64,000 nucleotides of DNA from JANXQG01 sp964615095 (GTDB lineage: Bacteria; Planctomycetota; Planctomycetia; Pirellulales; Thermoguttaceae): assembly GCA_964615095.1 (NCBI GenBank), contig CAZTPX010000028.1, forward strand, positions 12,106 through 76,105. The letters are read 5' to 3'. Positions within the stretch are counted from its first letter, which is position 1. Every line of letters starts with the position of its first letter. A program made the position numbers and the translations under genes. This document shows positions 9,487-18,175 of this stretch, in pieces. The notes beneath the pieces were generated by a model. That model was not told the DNA's origin, did not search any database, and worked only from the letters and a program-made list of their open reading frames with translations.

Positions 9487-10288
9487 CTGTTTATATCTCT
9501 CAGAGGCCAAGGCTCACTTGTCTTTCCGATAGAGCCACGGGGACCAGCAGCACCAGTTCGTCGCCATCTTTCAGTCTGCGACAGCGATGCTTCGCCAACG
9601 TGCTCAAGTGCTGGCCCGACAAGGCCACGAGACAACTTGCCGCTAACGGGTTGCCGTTGGGAAACTGCGCAGACCATGCCTCCAAAGCATCGTCGACCGT
9701 AGCGCAGTTGGGCAGGCGCAGTCGATCAAGCGCGGATTGGTTATTCTACCCAATCCAATCGCGAGGTGGATGGCGTCGCAGGAGGACTGTAAAGGTCCTT
9801 CGTAGCACGAAATTTATCCCGTGGCGTTGCCCTTCTTCGGGCGAAACGGAATGAACTCCGTACTGCGGAGGGCTGTCCTGCCAGACTTTGCACTTCTCCC
9901 GGATGGGGTCGTTGGCCGACTTGTGCAAAAAACGACCGAGAAGACCCTGGAGGGCCAACTACGTGGCCGCCAACTGCCATACCGATGAGGGATTCTTGAC
10001 CGGACTCGCCCAAAGACAATGTCGGAGATCGTGGCACAGGCAAGCGTATACGCAATGGAAATACCAATGACACCCGCCGCAGCCCGAGGCCCTACGGCAA
10101 GGAAAAGGCCGCAGACAGCCATGTGCGCCGCTGAGGATTCGCGGCTGAACTGGCAGCACTCGATCAGGCGGATGGCCGATCGGTTCCTGCGTGTCCAGCA
10201 TTCTCATGGGCGGGAAAATGGCCCGTTTCTCTTCCGCCGGTAGCTCCCGGATAGCCCCGGCACCACACCCCACTTCTATGGCATTGTC
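9487..10288. other. Long spacer without a convincing gene
   Basis: About 800 bases. No reading frame shows a start signal plus recognisable protein. A frame at 9814-10122 (minus) reads MAVCGLFLAVGPRAAAGVIG and could be the stump of a membrane protein. The block 9798-9905 is a degraded relative of the palindromic element at 2309-2438. The spacer ends where island copy A begins. Confidence 0.5.
9798..9905. repeat. Degenerate copy of the 2.3-kb palindromic element
   Basis: Shares the words CGGAATGAACTCCGTACT and GACTTTGCACTTCTCC with the element at 2309-2438. The inverted-repeat symmetry survives only partly (TTATCCCGTGGCGTTGCC against the right arm). Confidence 0.5.
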
Positions 10289-10640
10289 AAGAAACACCAC
10301 AACCCCTTGTTTTGCAAGGGGTTGTGAAGTGGATGATATCGGGATCGAAGCGACGACCTTTTGAATGCCATGCACACGAATGGGGGAAAAGTAAGTCGCA
10401 AAGTAGTGGCGTTTAAGCACTTGTGGAATCGTCTGAGTTGTGCATTCTGTGCATTGCATGCATTCTTCGCATGGTTTCTGTGCATGTTTTGTGCATGGTC
10501 GATAAATGTGGACACTCATTGGCGGATGGGTGTTACTTACCTTCGCGGCCTTTCAATTGGCCCCCTCCGCCCGGCCCTGCTCTTGGCCGTGCCGTCGCTC
10601 ATCGGCCGCGAGGGGTCTGGGGCTCCTGCGCTAAAGGCCG
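10289..10640. repeat. Island end, copy A (direct repeat of 43361-43709)
   Basis: A 350-bp block matching 43361-43709 over its whole length in the same orientation, with scattered substitutions. In order it holds a hairpin (ACAACCCCTTG / CAAGGGGTTGT), a tRNA-like 3' half, a run of TGCAT words (about 10442-10497), and a GC-rich tail ending CTGCGCTAAAGGCCG. It marks the left end of island copy A. Confidence 0.85.
10330..10369 (-). other. Decayed tRNA-like 3' half (attachment-site candidate)
   Basis: On the minus strand it reads like the T-arm and acceptor 3' side of a tRNA, but the T-loop context is CTTCGATCC instead of GTTCGATCC, which breaks the last T-stem pair. No 5' half is adjacent, so it is not a functional tRNA. 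The second copy at 43403-43442 is the better preserved one. Confidence 0.5.
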
Positions 10641-10784
10641 GGGCTTGACGGTAACGTGGCCAGTCGTCACTCGCACACGCGGTGGGGGGGATAGCAAGTT
10701 GGCGGAGCTTCTGCTACCCTTATCCGTCCCTATGCTGGCAACCGCCGGCCATCCCTGCGGAATCCATTAAGAGACGAGAACCTC

Positions 10785-11516
10785 ATGCTGAAAACAACTC
10801 TTTCGTGCTTGATCGTATTGGGACCATCGTTCGCGCTGGCGGCTGAACAACAGCAAACCTCGGCACCGACTGTCAAAATTCCAACGATCGAGATGCGTCT
10901 GATCGAGACCGACCAGGGTACCCTGGCAGAAGTCCTGTCGGACCAGAAGCTCGTGAATCCCAGGATCGAATATATCTGCGGAGACTGGGCCTGCTGTTAT
11001 GAGCCTATCGCCGAGAATGGCAAATTCCTGTATCGGGCCAATCGCTACTACACTCCGACTCCAAACACGCTGTTCTCGGTTGCTAGTGAAGCTCCCGACA
11101 AAGCCCAGGAGTTCAAGGCGAGTTATGCGTTCCGCCGCGGCAGCAAGGATCGGAAAGAGCCAGTGCTGTTGGAGGCCGTCAAGCCGAACAGGTTGGTCGC
11201 CGTCGAGTCCGACCCGGCGGGTCCCGATCTGGTCCTACGGGTCATCAACCGATGGCGGGCGCGGTTCCATCTGTCGCCGGTTGCCTACGACCCCAATATG
11301 GCAGCCATTTCCCAGACCAACAACGCGATGGGCGGGGTGCATGCCTACACGGGCAATTGTCGCCAGACCTGGGCCGGCACTTCGGATCCCGAATCCGCCG
11401 TGTCGATGTGGATGAACAGCAGTGGCCATCGAAACATCATAATGGCCTCCAACCTCGTCCGTGGTGGAAGCCATTGTGCCGGCAACGGGGCCACTTTTAC
11501 CGGAAATCCATACTAG
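10785..11516 (+). CDS. Secreted CAP-domain (SCP/PR-1-like) protein
   Basis: A 243-residue protein with a signal peptide (MLKTTLSCLIVLGPSFALAAEQ). The C-terminal half, from about residue 150, is CAP-like: VINRWRARFHLSPVAYDP, then GVHAYTGNCRQTWAGTSDPE, and SMWMNSSGHRNIIMASN, which is the typical CAP block W-x-x-S-x-G-H-R. Known CAP proteins are extracellular and bind lipids or metals; no activity can be assumed here. The end is short (GGSHCAGNGATFTGNPY), and the gene runs straight into the relic of another gene, so the natural C-terminus may have been altered by recombination. In copy B the corresponding place is filled by an unrelated operon. Confidence 0.7.
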   Translation: MLKTTLSCLIVLGPSFALAAEQQQTSAPTVKIPTIEMRLIETDQGTLAEVLSDQKLVNPRIEYICGDWACCYEPIAENGKFLYRANRYYTPTPNTLFSVASEAPDKAQEFKASYAFRRGSKDRKEPVLLEAVKPNRLVAVESDPAGPDLVLRVINRWRARFHLSPVAYDPNMAAISQTNNAMGGVHAYTGNCRQTWAGTSDPESAVSMWMNSSGHRNIIMASNLVRGGSHCAGNGATFTGNPY

Positions 11517-11559
11517 GCACAAGCGAGGAGACGAACGGTTCACTTGCCGACCATCGGTG

Positions 11560-11775
11560 GATTTGCCCGTGGAGATCCTGCTCCGAATAGCAGCCGTGAT
11601 GGCCGAGGCCCAACGCCTTGTGGCGCATACGGCCGCCAGCGACGAGATCATCCAGGCAGCCAAACTCACCGCGGAGGGGGTCATCAAGACGCTCTACGCG
11701 GACGTGGGCTGGCAGGTCGGGGTCAGTTGGCCAGCGCCTGCCGGCGTGCCCGCTACCGCTGAAGCAGCGCGGTAA
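11560..11775 (+). pseudogene. C-terminal stub of a DUF4230-like membrane protein
   Basis: The translation AEAQRLVAHTAASDEIIQAA with VIKTLYADVGWQVGVSWPAP corresponds to the last 60 residues of the protein at 46057-46695 (KHAQRLVARAATSGENLSQA, VIRGFYSEVGWTVSVTWASP). The N-terminal membrane anchor and body are missing, and the frame is fused to the tail of the CAP gene. It is a relic from the copy A version of the operon that is intact in copy B. Confidence 0.75.
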
Positions 11776-11779
11776 CATC

Positions 11780-11836
11780 ATGCGTCCCGACACCACGGCG
11801 ATCGACATCAACGCCGTGCTGGGCGCGGCAGCATGA
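11780..11836 (+). pseudogene. Last codons of the 46743-47297 homologue
   Basis: Reads MRPDTTAIDINAVLGAAA and stop. It matches the C-terminus EIDINTVLGAAA of the copy B protein and sits at the same place, right before the terminator. The rest of the gene is deleted. Confidence 0.75.
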
Positions 11837-11859
11837 CGAACGACTTCGCTTGATTGCCC

Positions 11860-11896
11860 GCCGCCGGAAGGGCGGCAGGCAGTCGGGCTTTCTTTT
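11860..11896 (+). terminator. Intrinsic terminator, copy A
   Basis: A GCCGCC-GGAA-GGGCGGC hairpin is followed by GGGCTTTCTTTTAG. The same structure ends the operon in copy B (47324-47362). Confidence 0.75.
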
Positions 11897-11937
11897 AGCC
11901 GTTGGCAGGACCGGAGCCGCATGCGCAGAACGCAATG

Positions 11938-12166
11938 TCAGCCGCTCCGGCGTCGTCGCCAGATCCCAAAGCCCACGGCGCAGGTCAGCAACAACGTGAT
12001 GCTACCGGGCTCAGGGACCGCTACGCTACTTGCAACACGGAAACCGACATCGCCCGACACCGTGTACGTCGCTCCCGCGCGGGCCGTCGGAAGTTGACAC
12101 ACGAGTGACAGGACCACCGAGAGTACCGATAGATATAACCTCGCTTGCCGGCGTCGCCTTTGTCAA
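11938..12166 (-). pseudogene. Collapsed PEP-CTERM gene relic
   Basis: In one minus-strand frame a signal-like hydrophobic stretch (LYLSVLSVVLSLVCQLPTAR) is followed after about 20 residues by GDVGFRVASS, then AVPEPGSITLLLTCAVGF and IWRRRRSG with a stop. That is a PEP-CTERM sorting signal. The words VGFRVAS just before it are the usual end of a formylglycine-generating-enzyme-like domain. No start codon is present in the frame. It appears to be a PEP-CTERM protein gene with its body deleted. Confidence 0.55.
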
Positions 12167-15100
12167 GCCAGTTTTGCGTGCCGTCGTCGCCACGACTCGT
12201 AGCCCAGTAGCCCGAGCCCACCAACCCCCAACAGCACCAGTGTCGAAGGTTCCGGCACGACGTTTAGCACCACGTCGTCGCCTTGGATGGCGATGTTCGC
12301 CTGCAAGCCGTCGATCGTGCCGCCGGTACTAGTGCCCAGGCTGCCGGAGATCGATTGGGCGTCGATGAGCATGTAGGTGCCCGGTGCGACGTTGGCCGAC
12401 CACGTGAAGTTGAAATCGGCGAACTGCTGGCCGCTGAGCACCAACGGCCCCGAGGGCATGTAAACCTCATCGCTATCGGCCGGCGTATCGAGGGCGTAGT
12501 CCATCTTCGCACCGGACAGCAGCGAGAGGCTGCCGCTGACGTTCAGCGCGCTCGGAGCGGCACCCGGCGACAAGAAACCGCCCGAAGTTACCGTCACGCT
12601 GCTGAGGCTGCCCGAGCCGCCCAGCATGCCGCCGCTGTTGACCGTCACGGGGCTGACGAGCGAGCCGTTGACGAGGAGAGTGCCCTGGTTGACCGTCGTG
12701 GGGCCGGTGTAGGTGTTGCTGCCGGCAAGGACCTGTGTGCCGCTGCCGTTCTTGATCAGGCTAATCCTGCCCAGCGTGCCGCCGCCCCGGATCATGCCGC
12801 TGAAAGTGGTCGAGCCGCCACTGGGGCTGAGAGTCAGGACGGAGGCGGCGGAACCGCTGTTGACGATGCTGCCGCCGTTACCGGGCGATTGACCCGACAA
12901 GGAAGCCACCTGCTGGTTGCCGCCGCTGAGGTCCAGGATGCCGCTGCCGGCGATCGACAAGGCCGTTGTGGCGGGCAAGTAGTTCACGGGAGTAACGGGG
13001 GCAAACAAGGACTTCATGGTGCCGAGGTTGTCGAAGACCGCGGTTACCGTGTCGGCGTTGTTATGCGCGGTGGCGGCAATTCCCAGGAGGAAGCCGCCGG
13101 CCGTCCCCATCGACGCCGAGTAATTGCCGATGAAGATCCAAGACGAATCGCTGGCGCTGGGCGGTGTGGAACTGGTGCTGGGGCTTTCGTAGCCGTTAAA
13201 CAGGTCCAGTGCAGGGTTGTACGTTAGTCGCAACCAGTTAGGTCCCAGGGACGTGCCGAATTGGAGGGTGCGCGACTGGTCGACCCACTCGAAATTGACG
13301 CCGTTGCCGGAGGTTTCGGCAATGAATACGGCGGGATCGGCGTTGTTGCTGGCGTCCTGGCGTACCAGGATACCGGCCTTTTCCCAGCCATCGCTGTTTT
13401 GCGTGGTCATGCCGGCGATATGGACCGCTACGTCGAAGCTCTGGCTGGCGGAGACCGGCACGTAGACGTAGTAACCCTGTTGCGTGCCGCCCCAGATGTC
13501 GGCGCCCGCTCCGCTGATCGAGAGCGTGTTGCCGGTCAGGCTGTAGGAGCCGGGGTTCGCCGTGCCACCCGCGCTAATGGTGGCGCCGGTCGGGCCGCCG
13601 GAGGCGAGGAAGTTGAGCGTGCCGGCGGCGATGATCGTGGGACCTTGGTAGGTGGTGGGCGCGGCCAGCGTAAGAGTTCCTACACCCTGCTTGCTCAGGC
13701 CGCCCGCCCCACTCAAGACGCCGTAGTACGTCGTATTCTGCGCGTTGGCGCCCACGTTGAGCGTGACGGGCTCCACGGCTCGGGTCGCCAAGGCAATGCT
13801 GCCGGAGCCGGTCAGCCCGCCCAGCACAGGGCTGGTAACCCCCGCCGCGAAATTCAGGCTGCCGCCGTTAAGGTTGACCGTGCTGTTCTGGGCCGCCAGA
13901 CCATGGGCCAGCACCAGGGTGCCGCCGTTGATCGTGGTGTTTCCGCTGTAGGTGTTGCTGCTTGCCAGCGCCAACGAACCGCTGCCCGTGAGACTAATTC
14001 CCATCGGCCCGTTGCTGCCGTTGGCGATCGGGCCGCCGAGGGTCAGCGCCCCGTTGCTGCTGACCGTGAGGTTCTCGTCCAGCGTCAGCGGCGTGCTGAG
14101 GGCATGCGTGCCGTTGGTGACCGCGATCATCGCGCCCTCGCCGGAGTTGCTCAACGTGAGTGTGTTGCTTCCCACACCGGCAAGCGTATAGCCCGCGCCG
14201 GCCACGGCGGAATTGCCCAGCAGCAGCGTACCGAGGGTGAGTGGCGCGTCCAGCGTGAGTGTCGCTGCGGATGTTGTGGGAGCGTTAACGAACGCCACGG
14301 CCCCGGCGGCGTTGGGGACGGGGCCGATCCAATTGCCCGCCTTGCTCCAACTGCCGCTCACGGCCGCGGCCCATGCGGAGGGCGACGCGATCGCCGGAGC
14401 AACCGCCAACCCGGCCCAATACACTCCGCTGGCCAACGTCGAACGAGTGCCGTTGGGCGCGTACTCGTAGATGGTCGCCGGGCCGTTGCTGTCGTCCACG
14501 AAGACGTTTCCGCTGGCGTCGACAGCGATCCCGCGCGGATAATTCAGCCCGGACGCGAAAAGCGATTCCGCGCCGCTTGGAGTGAATTTGTCGACGCTGC
14601 CGCCGCTCAGCACGTAAAGGTTGCCGCTGGAATCGAAAGCCATGTTCTCAGGCACGTAAAGCCCGCTGGCGAACGTGGTCCGTGTGCCGCTGGGGGTGAA
14701 CTCGTAGATCGCTCCGTAAGGTGCGACCGTGGCATCGGCTTCGAAAAGGTTGCCGTTGAGCGGATCGTAGGCCACGTTGCGGCAGTTGCTCCCTACGTTC
14801 GTGGTGAAGACGGAGCGGACTCCCGTGCGCGTATACTTGTAGATGCACTGCATGAAGTCGTCCGCCACATAGACGTTGCCGCTGGCATCGACGGCCACCC
14901 CCTCAGGGTCCGTTTCGGTGGCGAAAAGCGTGGGAACGCCAGTGGGGCCGATCTTGTAGATTCCCCCCGGGTCGTTCGCAACGAAGAGATCGCCGTTGGT
15001 GTCGAACGTGAGGTTGCACGGGGAACTCAATCCGCCCGCAAAAACGGTTTGGGACCCGCTCAGCGTCATCTGTACGGCGGTGCCGTTGGAAAGAAAGAAG

Positions 15101-15192
15101 AGATTGTCCGCCGCGGTCGCACGACCCATTGCCACGGCCAGAACTCCTACCAAAATCAGGACTCTCGCTGTACTATCCGTCTTGCGTTTCAT
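12163..15192 (-). CDS. Large secreted PEP-CTERM protein with NHL and autotransporter-type repeats
   Basis: About 1009 residues. The signal peptide is MKRKTDSTARVLILVGVLAV ending ATAAD; the ATG at 15192 has AAAGGTG upstream. Residues 30-270 hold NHL/SMP-30-like beta-propeller units (GIAVDASGNVFVDDSNGP, GVAVDASGNVYVADDFMQ). Next come autotransporter-associated strand repeats (NTYSGNTTINGGTLVLAHG, NTYTGPTTVNQGTLLVNGS) and a DUF1349-like beta sandwich (GWEKAGILVRQDASNNADP). A C-terminal module (GAKMDYALDTPADSDEVYM) nearly identical to that of the copy B gene precedes the sorting tail VVPEPSTLVLLGVGGLGLLG and WRRR. The protein is expected to be exported, processed by an exosortase and retained at the surface or in the matrix. 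Unlike its neighbours it ends 8 residues after the PEP-CTERM block. Confidence 0.85.
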   Translation of the reverse strand: MKRKTDSTARVLILVGVLAVAMGRATAADNLFFLSNGTAVQMTLSGSQTVFAGGLSSPCNLTFDTNGDLFVANDPGGIYKIGPTGVPTLFATETDPEGVAVDASGNVYVADDFMQCIYKYTRTGVRSVFTTNVGSNCRNVAYDPLNGNLFEADATVAPYGAIYEFTPSGTRTTFASGLYVPENMAFDSSGNLYVLSGGSVDKFTPSGAESLFASGLNYPRGIAVDASGNVFVDDSNGPATIYEYAPNGTRSTLASGVYWAGLAVAPAIASPSAWAAAVSGSWSKAGNWIGPVPNAAGAVAFVNAPTTSAATLTLDAPLTLGTLLLGNSAVAGAGYTLAGVGSNTLTLSNSGEGAMIAVTNGTHALSTPLTLDENLTVSSNGALTLGGPIANGSNGPMGISLTGSGSLALASSNTYSGNTTINGGTLVLAHGLAAQNSTVNLNGGSLNFAAGVTSPVLGGLTGSGSIALATRAVEPVTLNVGANAQNTTYYGVLSGAGGLSKQGVGTLTLAAPTTYQGPTIIAAGTLNFLASGGPTGATISAGGTANPGSYSLTGNTLSISGAGADIWGGTQQGYYVYVPVSASQSFDVAVHIAGMTTQNSDGWEKAGILVRQDASNNADPAVFIAETSGNGVNFEWVDQSRTLQFGTSLGPNWLRLTYNPALDLFNGYESPSTSSTPPSASDSSWIFIGNYSASMGTAGGFLLGIAATAHNNADTVTAVFDNLGTMKSLFAPVTPVNYLPATTALSIAGSGILDLSGGNQQVASLSGQSPGNGGSIVNSGSAASVLTLSPSGGSTTFSGMIRGGGTLGRISLIKNGSGTQVLAGSNTYTGPTTVNQGTLLVNGSLVSPVTVNSGGMLGGSGSLSSVTVTSGGFLSPGAAPSALNVSGSLSLLSGAKMDYALDTPADSDEVYMPSGPLVLSGQQFADFNFTWSANVAPGTYMLIDAQSISGSLGTSTGGTIDGLQANIAIQGDDVVLNVVPEPSTLVLLGVGGLGLLGYESWRRRHAKLA

Positions 15193-15490
15193 GGATTCAC
15201 CTTTCAGATCGGCGCAGCAGCATCCGTCTCGGGGAGACACTCAAGAGAGAACGAACCAGCGAAAGATAGGCGCGCAGTGCGAGACTCGCTTGAGAGTCAC
15301 CGTCAAATTGAGCCACCGACAGCAGTCCTGCTAAGACAATCTCCCGCCGGAGTTGCGCGGCCGCAAACCGATTAGCTCAATCACCAACGAACGCTGCCTA
15401 CTACTGAGCTTGCCATGCGTGTGGGCGGCACACCCGTGCCGCCCGTGTTCAGGAATAACCTACCTACGTGTAGGGTTCCTTGCTGGAACA
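15193..15490 (-). promoter_or_regulatory. Long 5' leader of the large PEP-CTERM gene, copy A
   Basis: About 300 bases of probable untranslated leader between the promoter and the ATG at 15192. It contains a strong hairpin (GGGCGGCAC-GGGT-GTGCCGCCC, minus strand) near its 5' end and a conserved block around 15239-15310 (CACTCAAGAGAGAACGAACC on the plus strand). Both recur in copy B (49990-50240). It is a candidate regulatory leader; no known riboswitch class was recognised. Confidence 0.55.
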
Positions 15491-15496
15491 AAAACT

Positions 15497-15525
15497 AAGA
15501 TAACCACGCGACATGGCTTTGTCAA
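15497..15525 (-). promoter_or_regulatory. Sigma-70-type promoter, copy A
   Basis: On the minus strand TTGACA (15525-15520) and TATCTT (15502-15497) are separated by exactly 17 bases. The identical arrangement with one base changed in the spacer occurs in copy B at 50252-50280, ahead of the homologous gene. Confidence 0.7.
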
Positions 15526-15737
15526 ACACCCGGAAGGAATTTTATTGTAGCCGGGGGGACCAGCGATGATGCCGATGACGGGCGGCCTAGTCCCGCCGCG
15601 CCAAATTCACTGGAACTCGATGAATTGCCGCAACAAAACATGCGACAACCAGCTAGGCCGCATCGACGGATCGGGCCAATGGCCACGTTGACTATGAGAA
15701 ATGGATAGTCAGAAACGTGGGCCTTCGCCGCGCTCGA

Positions 15738-16604
15738 TCAAGCTGCCCTTCGTGCCGAGTTCGCCAAGGACGAATGCGACGGGAAGGCCAGGATGGCTGG
15801 CGCGTCTTGCTCGACGGCCGCTGGCTTCGCGGCTCTTTTTACTGTCCGTCGCCGCCAATCATAGCCGACAAGGCCGAGGGCGCCAGCAGCGAGCAAGGCG
15901 AGACTGGAGGGTTCGGGCACGGGCTGGGTGAAGTCGATCGTCCCTTGCGTGTTGTAATTGAAGTTCGTGGCAAAGATGCCGGAGCCCCAGGTTGGCGACC
16001 CCTGCAAGGTATAGGTCACCGTAAAAGGGACCGCATCCCCGACCGGCGCAGTGTAGTAATTGAACGCGGGCTCTCCGTAGTCAGTCATCGTGTCGGAAAC
16101 GATCTCGGCATATCCATTCAAGACCGCGGTCTTGGAGCCGATGGAAGCCCTGAGAACCATGCTCCCATAGGGAGCAAGAACTCCCTGCGATGAGTGGCTA
16201 CCGCTATCGAAGTCGGTGTAATCCATCAGATCGGTATCGCCTGGGGCCAGCCCCAACGTATATTCGATGGTCCCACCGGTGACCGTTTGGCTGATCAAGC
16301 TCCCGTAGCCAGTGGAAAAGCCGCCGGCACCCGATGTCCACGTCGTGCCGTTGTTCAGATAATAGGTTTGTGGGAATCCCAGCAGGAGAAGATCTTGGGA
16401 ACTCGCGGAGTAGCTGACCGTGTAGCCGTCAATTGTCGAAACGGTCATTTGGTTGATGGTCGCGTAGGTTTGGGCACTGGCCCGGCCGGCAATCATTCCA
16501 AGCAGAATCAACACGCCGGCCCGTTCGAGCCAAGTCGCCAGCAGTCGCACGTTTGGTTTTCCGTAGCCGCGAGGGCCAGCCAGCGTGGGAATCAAGCATC
16601 TCAT
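15738..16604 (-). CDS. Secreted PEP-CTERM protein with conserved C-terminal extension
   Basis: About 288 residues. The ATG at 16604 has GAGAG upstream; the signal segment is GVLILLGMIAGRASAQ. The mature beta-rich part (TYATINQMTVSTIDGYTV onward) has no recognisable domain. The sorting signal VPEPSSLALLAAGALGLVGY is followed by WRRR and then a 25-residue extension with APAILAFPSHSSLANSARRA. That extension recurs in the proteins at 16954 and 50491. The 3' end of the gene and its downstream sequence are also shared with those genes at the DNA level, which points to gene conversion or cassette duplication. Confidence 0.75.
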   Translation of the reverse strand: MRCLIPTLAGPRGYGKPNVRLLATWLERAGVLILLGMIAGRASAQTYATINQMTVSTIDGYTVSYSASSQDLLLLGFPQTYYLNNGTTWTSGAGGFSTGYGSLISQTVTGGTIEYTLGLAPGDTDLMDYTDFDSGSHSSQGVLAPYGSMVLRASIGSKTAVLNGYAEIVSDTMTDYGEPAFNYYTAPVGDAVPFTVTYTLQGSPTWGSGIFATNFNYNTQGTIDFTQPVPEPSSLALLAAGALGLVGYDWRRRTVKRAAKPAAVEQDAPAILAFPSHSSLANSARRAA

Positions 16605-16723
16605 CAGACATCTCTCGTTCAAGGTTGCAAATACACAGGTTCGGTGAAGCGTCGCTGCGTCTGCGGCCAATCGTCCGCAAAGTCCAGGCCCGCTAACCCC
16701 AATCTACACCGGATCTCCGTTTC

Positions 16724-16890
16724 TCGCTACGGACAACCTGTGGAAGGTCTGTGGAACCTTTGTGGAAGGTCTGTGGAAGGTTGGCTGGCAAACGCGCGAA
16801 ACGACGCTCACTAGGGTGGGCTGCGTGCCGCCAAAAGGCTTAGGCAATGGTCGATGCTGGCCAGTAGCTCAATTTGCTGCGAGGCCCCAG
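16724..16890. repeat. Direct repeat upstream of PEP-CTERM cassette, unit 1
   Basis: Contains CTACGGACAACCTGTGGAAG, an internal TGTGGAAGGTC short tandem repeat, CGCGAAACGACGCTCAC and CAGTAGCTCAATTTGCTGCG. It matches 17998-18175 in the same orientation. Together with the intervening gene it shows a tandem cassette duplication. Confidence 0.75.
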
Positions 16891-16953
16891 CGTATCACCG
16901 GCGGTCCCACAAGCGGGGAGCAGGCGCATGGCACCGCCGCCCGACGCGCTCGA

Positions 16954-17814
16954 TCAAGCTGCACTTCGTGCCACGTGCGCCGGGGACGAATGCGAGGTGA
17001 ATGACAGGATGGCTGGGGCCTCTTGTTGATCGAAGGCTGCTGGCTTCGCAATTCTCGTTGCCCTGCGCCTACGCCAACCGTAGCCGACAAGGGCGATGGC
17101 ACCGGCGGTGAGAAGGGCGCGCGTGGAAGGTTCGGGGACAGACTCGACCGTCACGCCGTCCAGAATAACTCGCTGCACATTGAGGTTCCCATTGTCAACC
17201 AACTGGATTGTGGCAAGCGTATCAGTTGCAAACGCTGCAGGCAAAGTGATATCCTGCATGTCGAGTGCCCCCTGGCGATAGAATATGTCAGGATAGACCG
17301 AGAAAACGTTGGTCGTTGTCGTCCCGTTGATATTGACGGTATTGTAAAGGTTGTAGTCTCGCATATCGACGTCCGAGTACAAATACTTCGTGTATGTCTC
17401 GCCGCCCGACCCGGTAAAAATGAGCGCTGCGTAGGGGCCTCCGTCCTCGCCCCATATCGTGTTGATCAATGTGTAGACATTCGTGACGCCATACGTGTTT
17501 ACGTTGATCGTGATGCTCGCCGAGCCGCTTCCGGTGTTGGCGATAAAGCCGCTCCAGGCTTGATCGCCTGCGGCGTTCGACGTGATGTCGAACGGGACGC
17601 CCCCGAGGCTCGTCTGGCCCGTTGGGGCCCCGGGGAGATACACGCCCGAGGGCTGGCCGTGCCCGGGGCTCTCGGTCCCCGACCAGGTCCAATTCGCCTG
17701 GCTCGAAAAATCAACCGGCGAGAACGTGTCCGCCAATGCCCGCGTAACCGGGCCACCGAGCACCGTCCCCGCCAAAACCACCGCGAACAAACCGCGCATC
17801 GTCATCTGAGACAT
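16954..17814 (-). CDS. Secreted PEP-CTERM protein with conserved C-terminal extension
   Basis: About 286 residues, signal peptide MSQMTMRGLFAVVLAGTVLG ending ALADT, with GAAAGG just upstream. The mature part (WTWSGTESPGHGQPSGVYLP, VNTYGVTNVYTLINTIWG) looks like a beta sandwich built for exported proteins; no catalytic motif is seen. The sorting tail VPEPSTRALLTAGAIALVGY is followed by WRRRR and an extension including APAILSFTSHSSPAHVARSA. It is a tandem neighbour of the gene at 15738 on the same strand. Upstream it shares the block CTTGAGTGTTTTTGTGGTG (minus strand) with the large PEP-CTERM gene at 47404. Confidence 0.75.
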   Translation of the reverse strand: MSQMTMRGLFAVVLAGTVLGGPVTRALADTFSPVDFSSQANWTWSGTESPGHGQPSGVYLPGAPTGQTSLGGVPFDITSNAAGDQAWSGFIANTGSGSASITINVNTYGVTNVYTLINTIWGEDGGPYAALIFTGSGGETYTKYLYSDVDMRDYNLYNTVNINGTTTTNVFSVYPDIFYRQGALDMQDITLPAAFATDTLATIQLVDNGNLNVQRVILDGVTVESVPEPSTRALLTAGAIALVGYGWRRRRATRIAKPAAFDQQEAPAILSFTSHSSPAHVARSAA

Positions 17815-17997
17815 TGTCCTTTCATCAAGCAAGTGATATTCCGAGTATTCCTATCCGCATCTCCGCCAAAAACACCAGACGTGCGCAGCAACCCACCACA
17901 AAAACACTCAAGGGAAACCAGACCCAGCCGAGAATCGCGCGCAGCGACAAGCCCTTACGTGGAGTCCTATATTTTCTATTGTGCGCCAATCCTACAA

Positions 17998-18175
17998 ATT
18001 CGGCTACGGACAACCTGTGGAAGTTCTGTGGAGGGTTTGTGGAAGGTCTGTGGAAGGTTGGCATGAAATCTCGCGAAACTACGCTCACAAGGGTGGGCTA
18101 CTGACTGCCAAAAGGATTAGGGCAGCGGTTCATGGTGGCCAGCAGCTCAATTTGCTGCGAAACCCTGCTGACGGC
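17998..18175. repeat. Direct repeat upstream of PEP-CTERM cassette, unit 2
   Basis: Second copy of the block at 16724-16890: CTACGGACAACCTGTGGAAG, TGTGGAAGGT repeated, CGCGAAACTACGCTCAC and CAGCAGCTCAATTTGCTGCG. Confidence 0.75.

Noticed and set aside
9814..10122. Membrane protein gene on the minus strand
   Set aside because: The first 40 residues are hydrophobic, but the rest is repeat-derived and no ribosome binding site is present; at most a stump.
13261..15375. 704-residue plus-strand open frame
   Set aside because: It lies antisense to the large PEP-CTERM gene, is Arg/Gly/Val-rich and has no motif; long shadows are common opposite repetitive high-GC genes.
15193..15490. Cyclic-di-GMP riboswitch in the PEP-CTERM leader
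   Set aside because: The leader is conserved and structured, but the characteristic GEMM core words and tetraloop receptor were not found.
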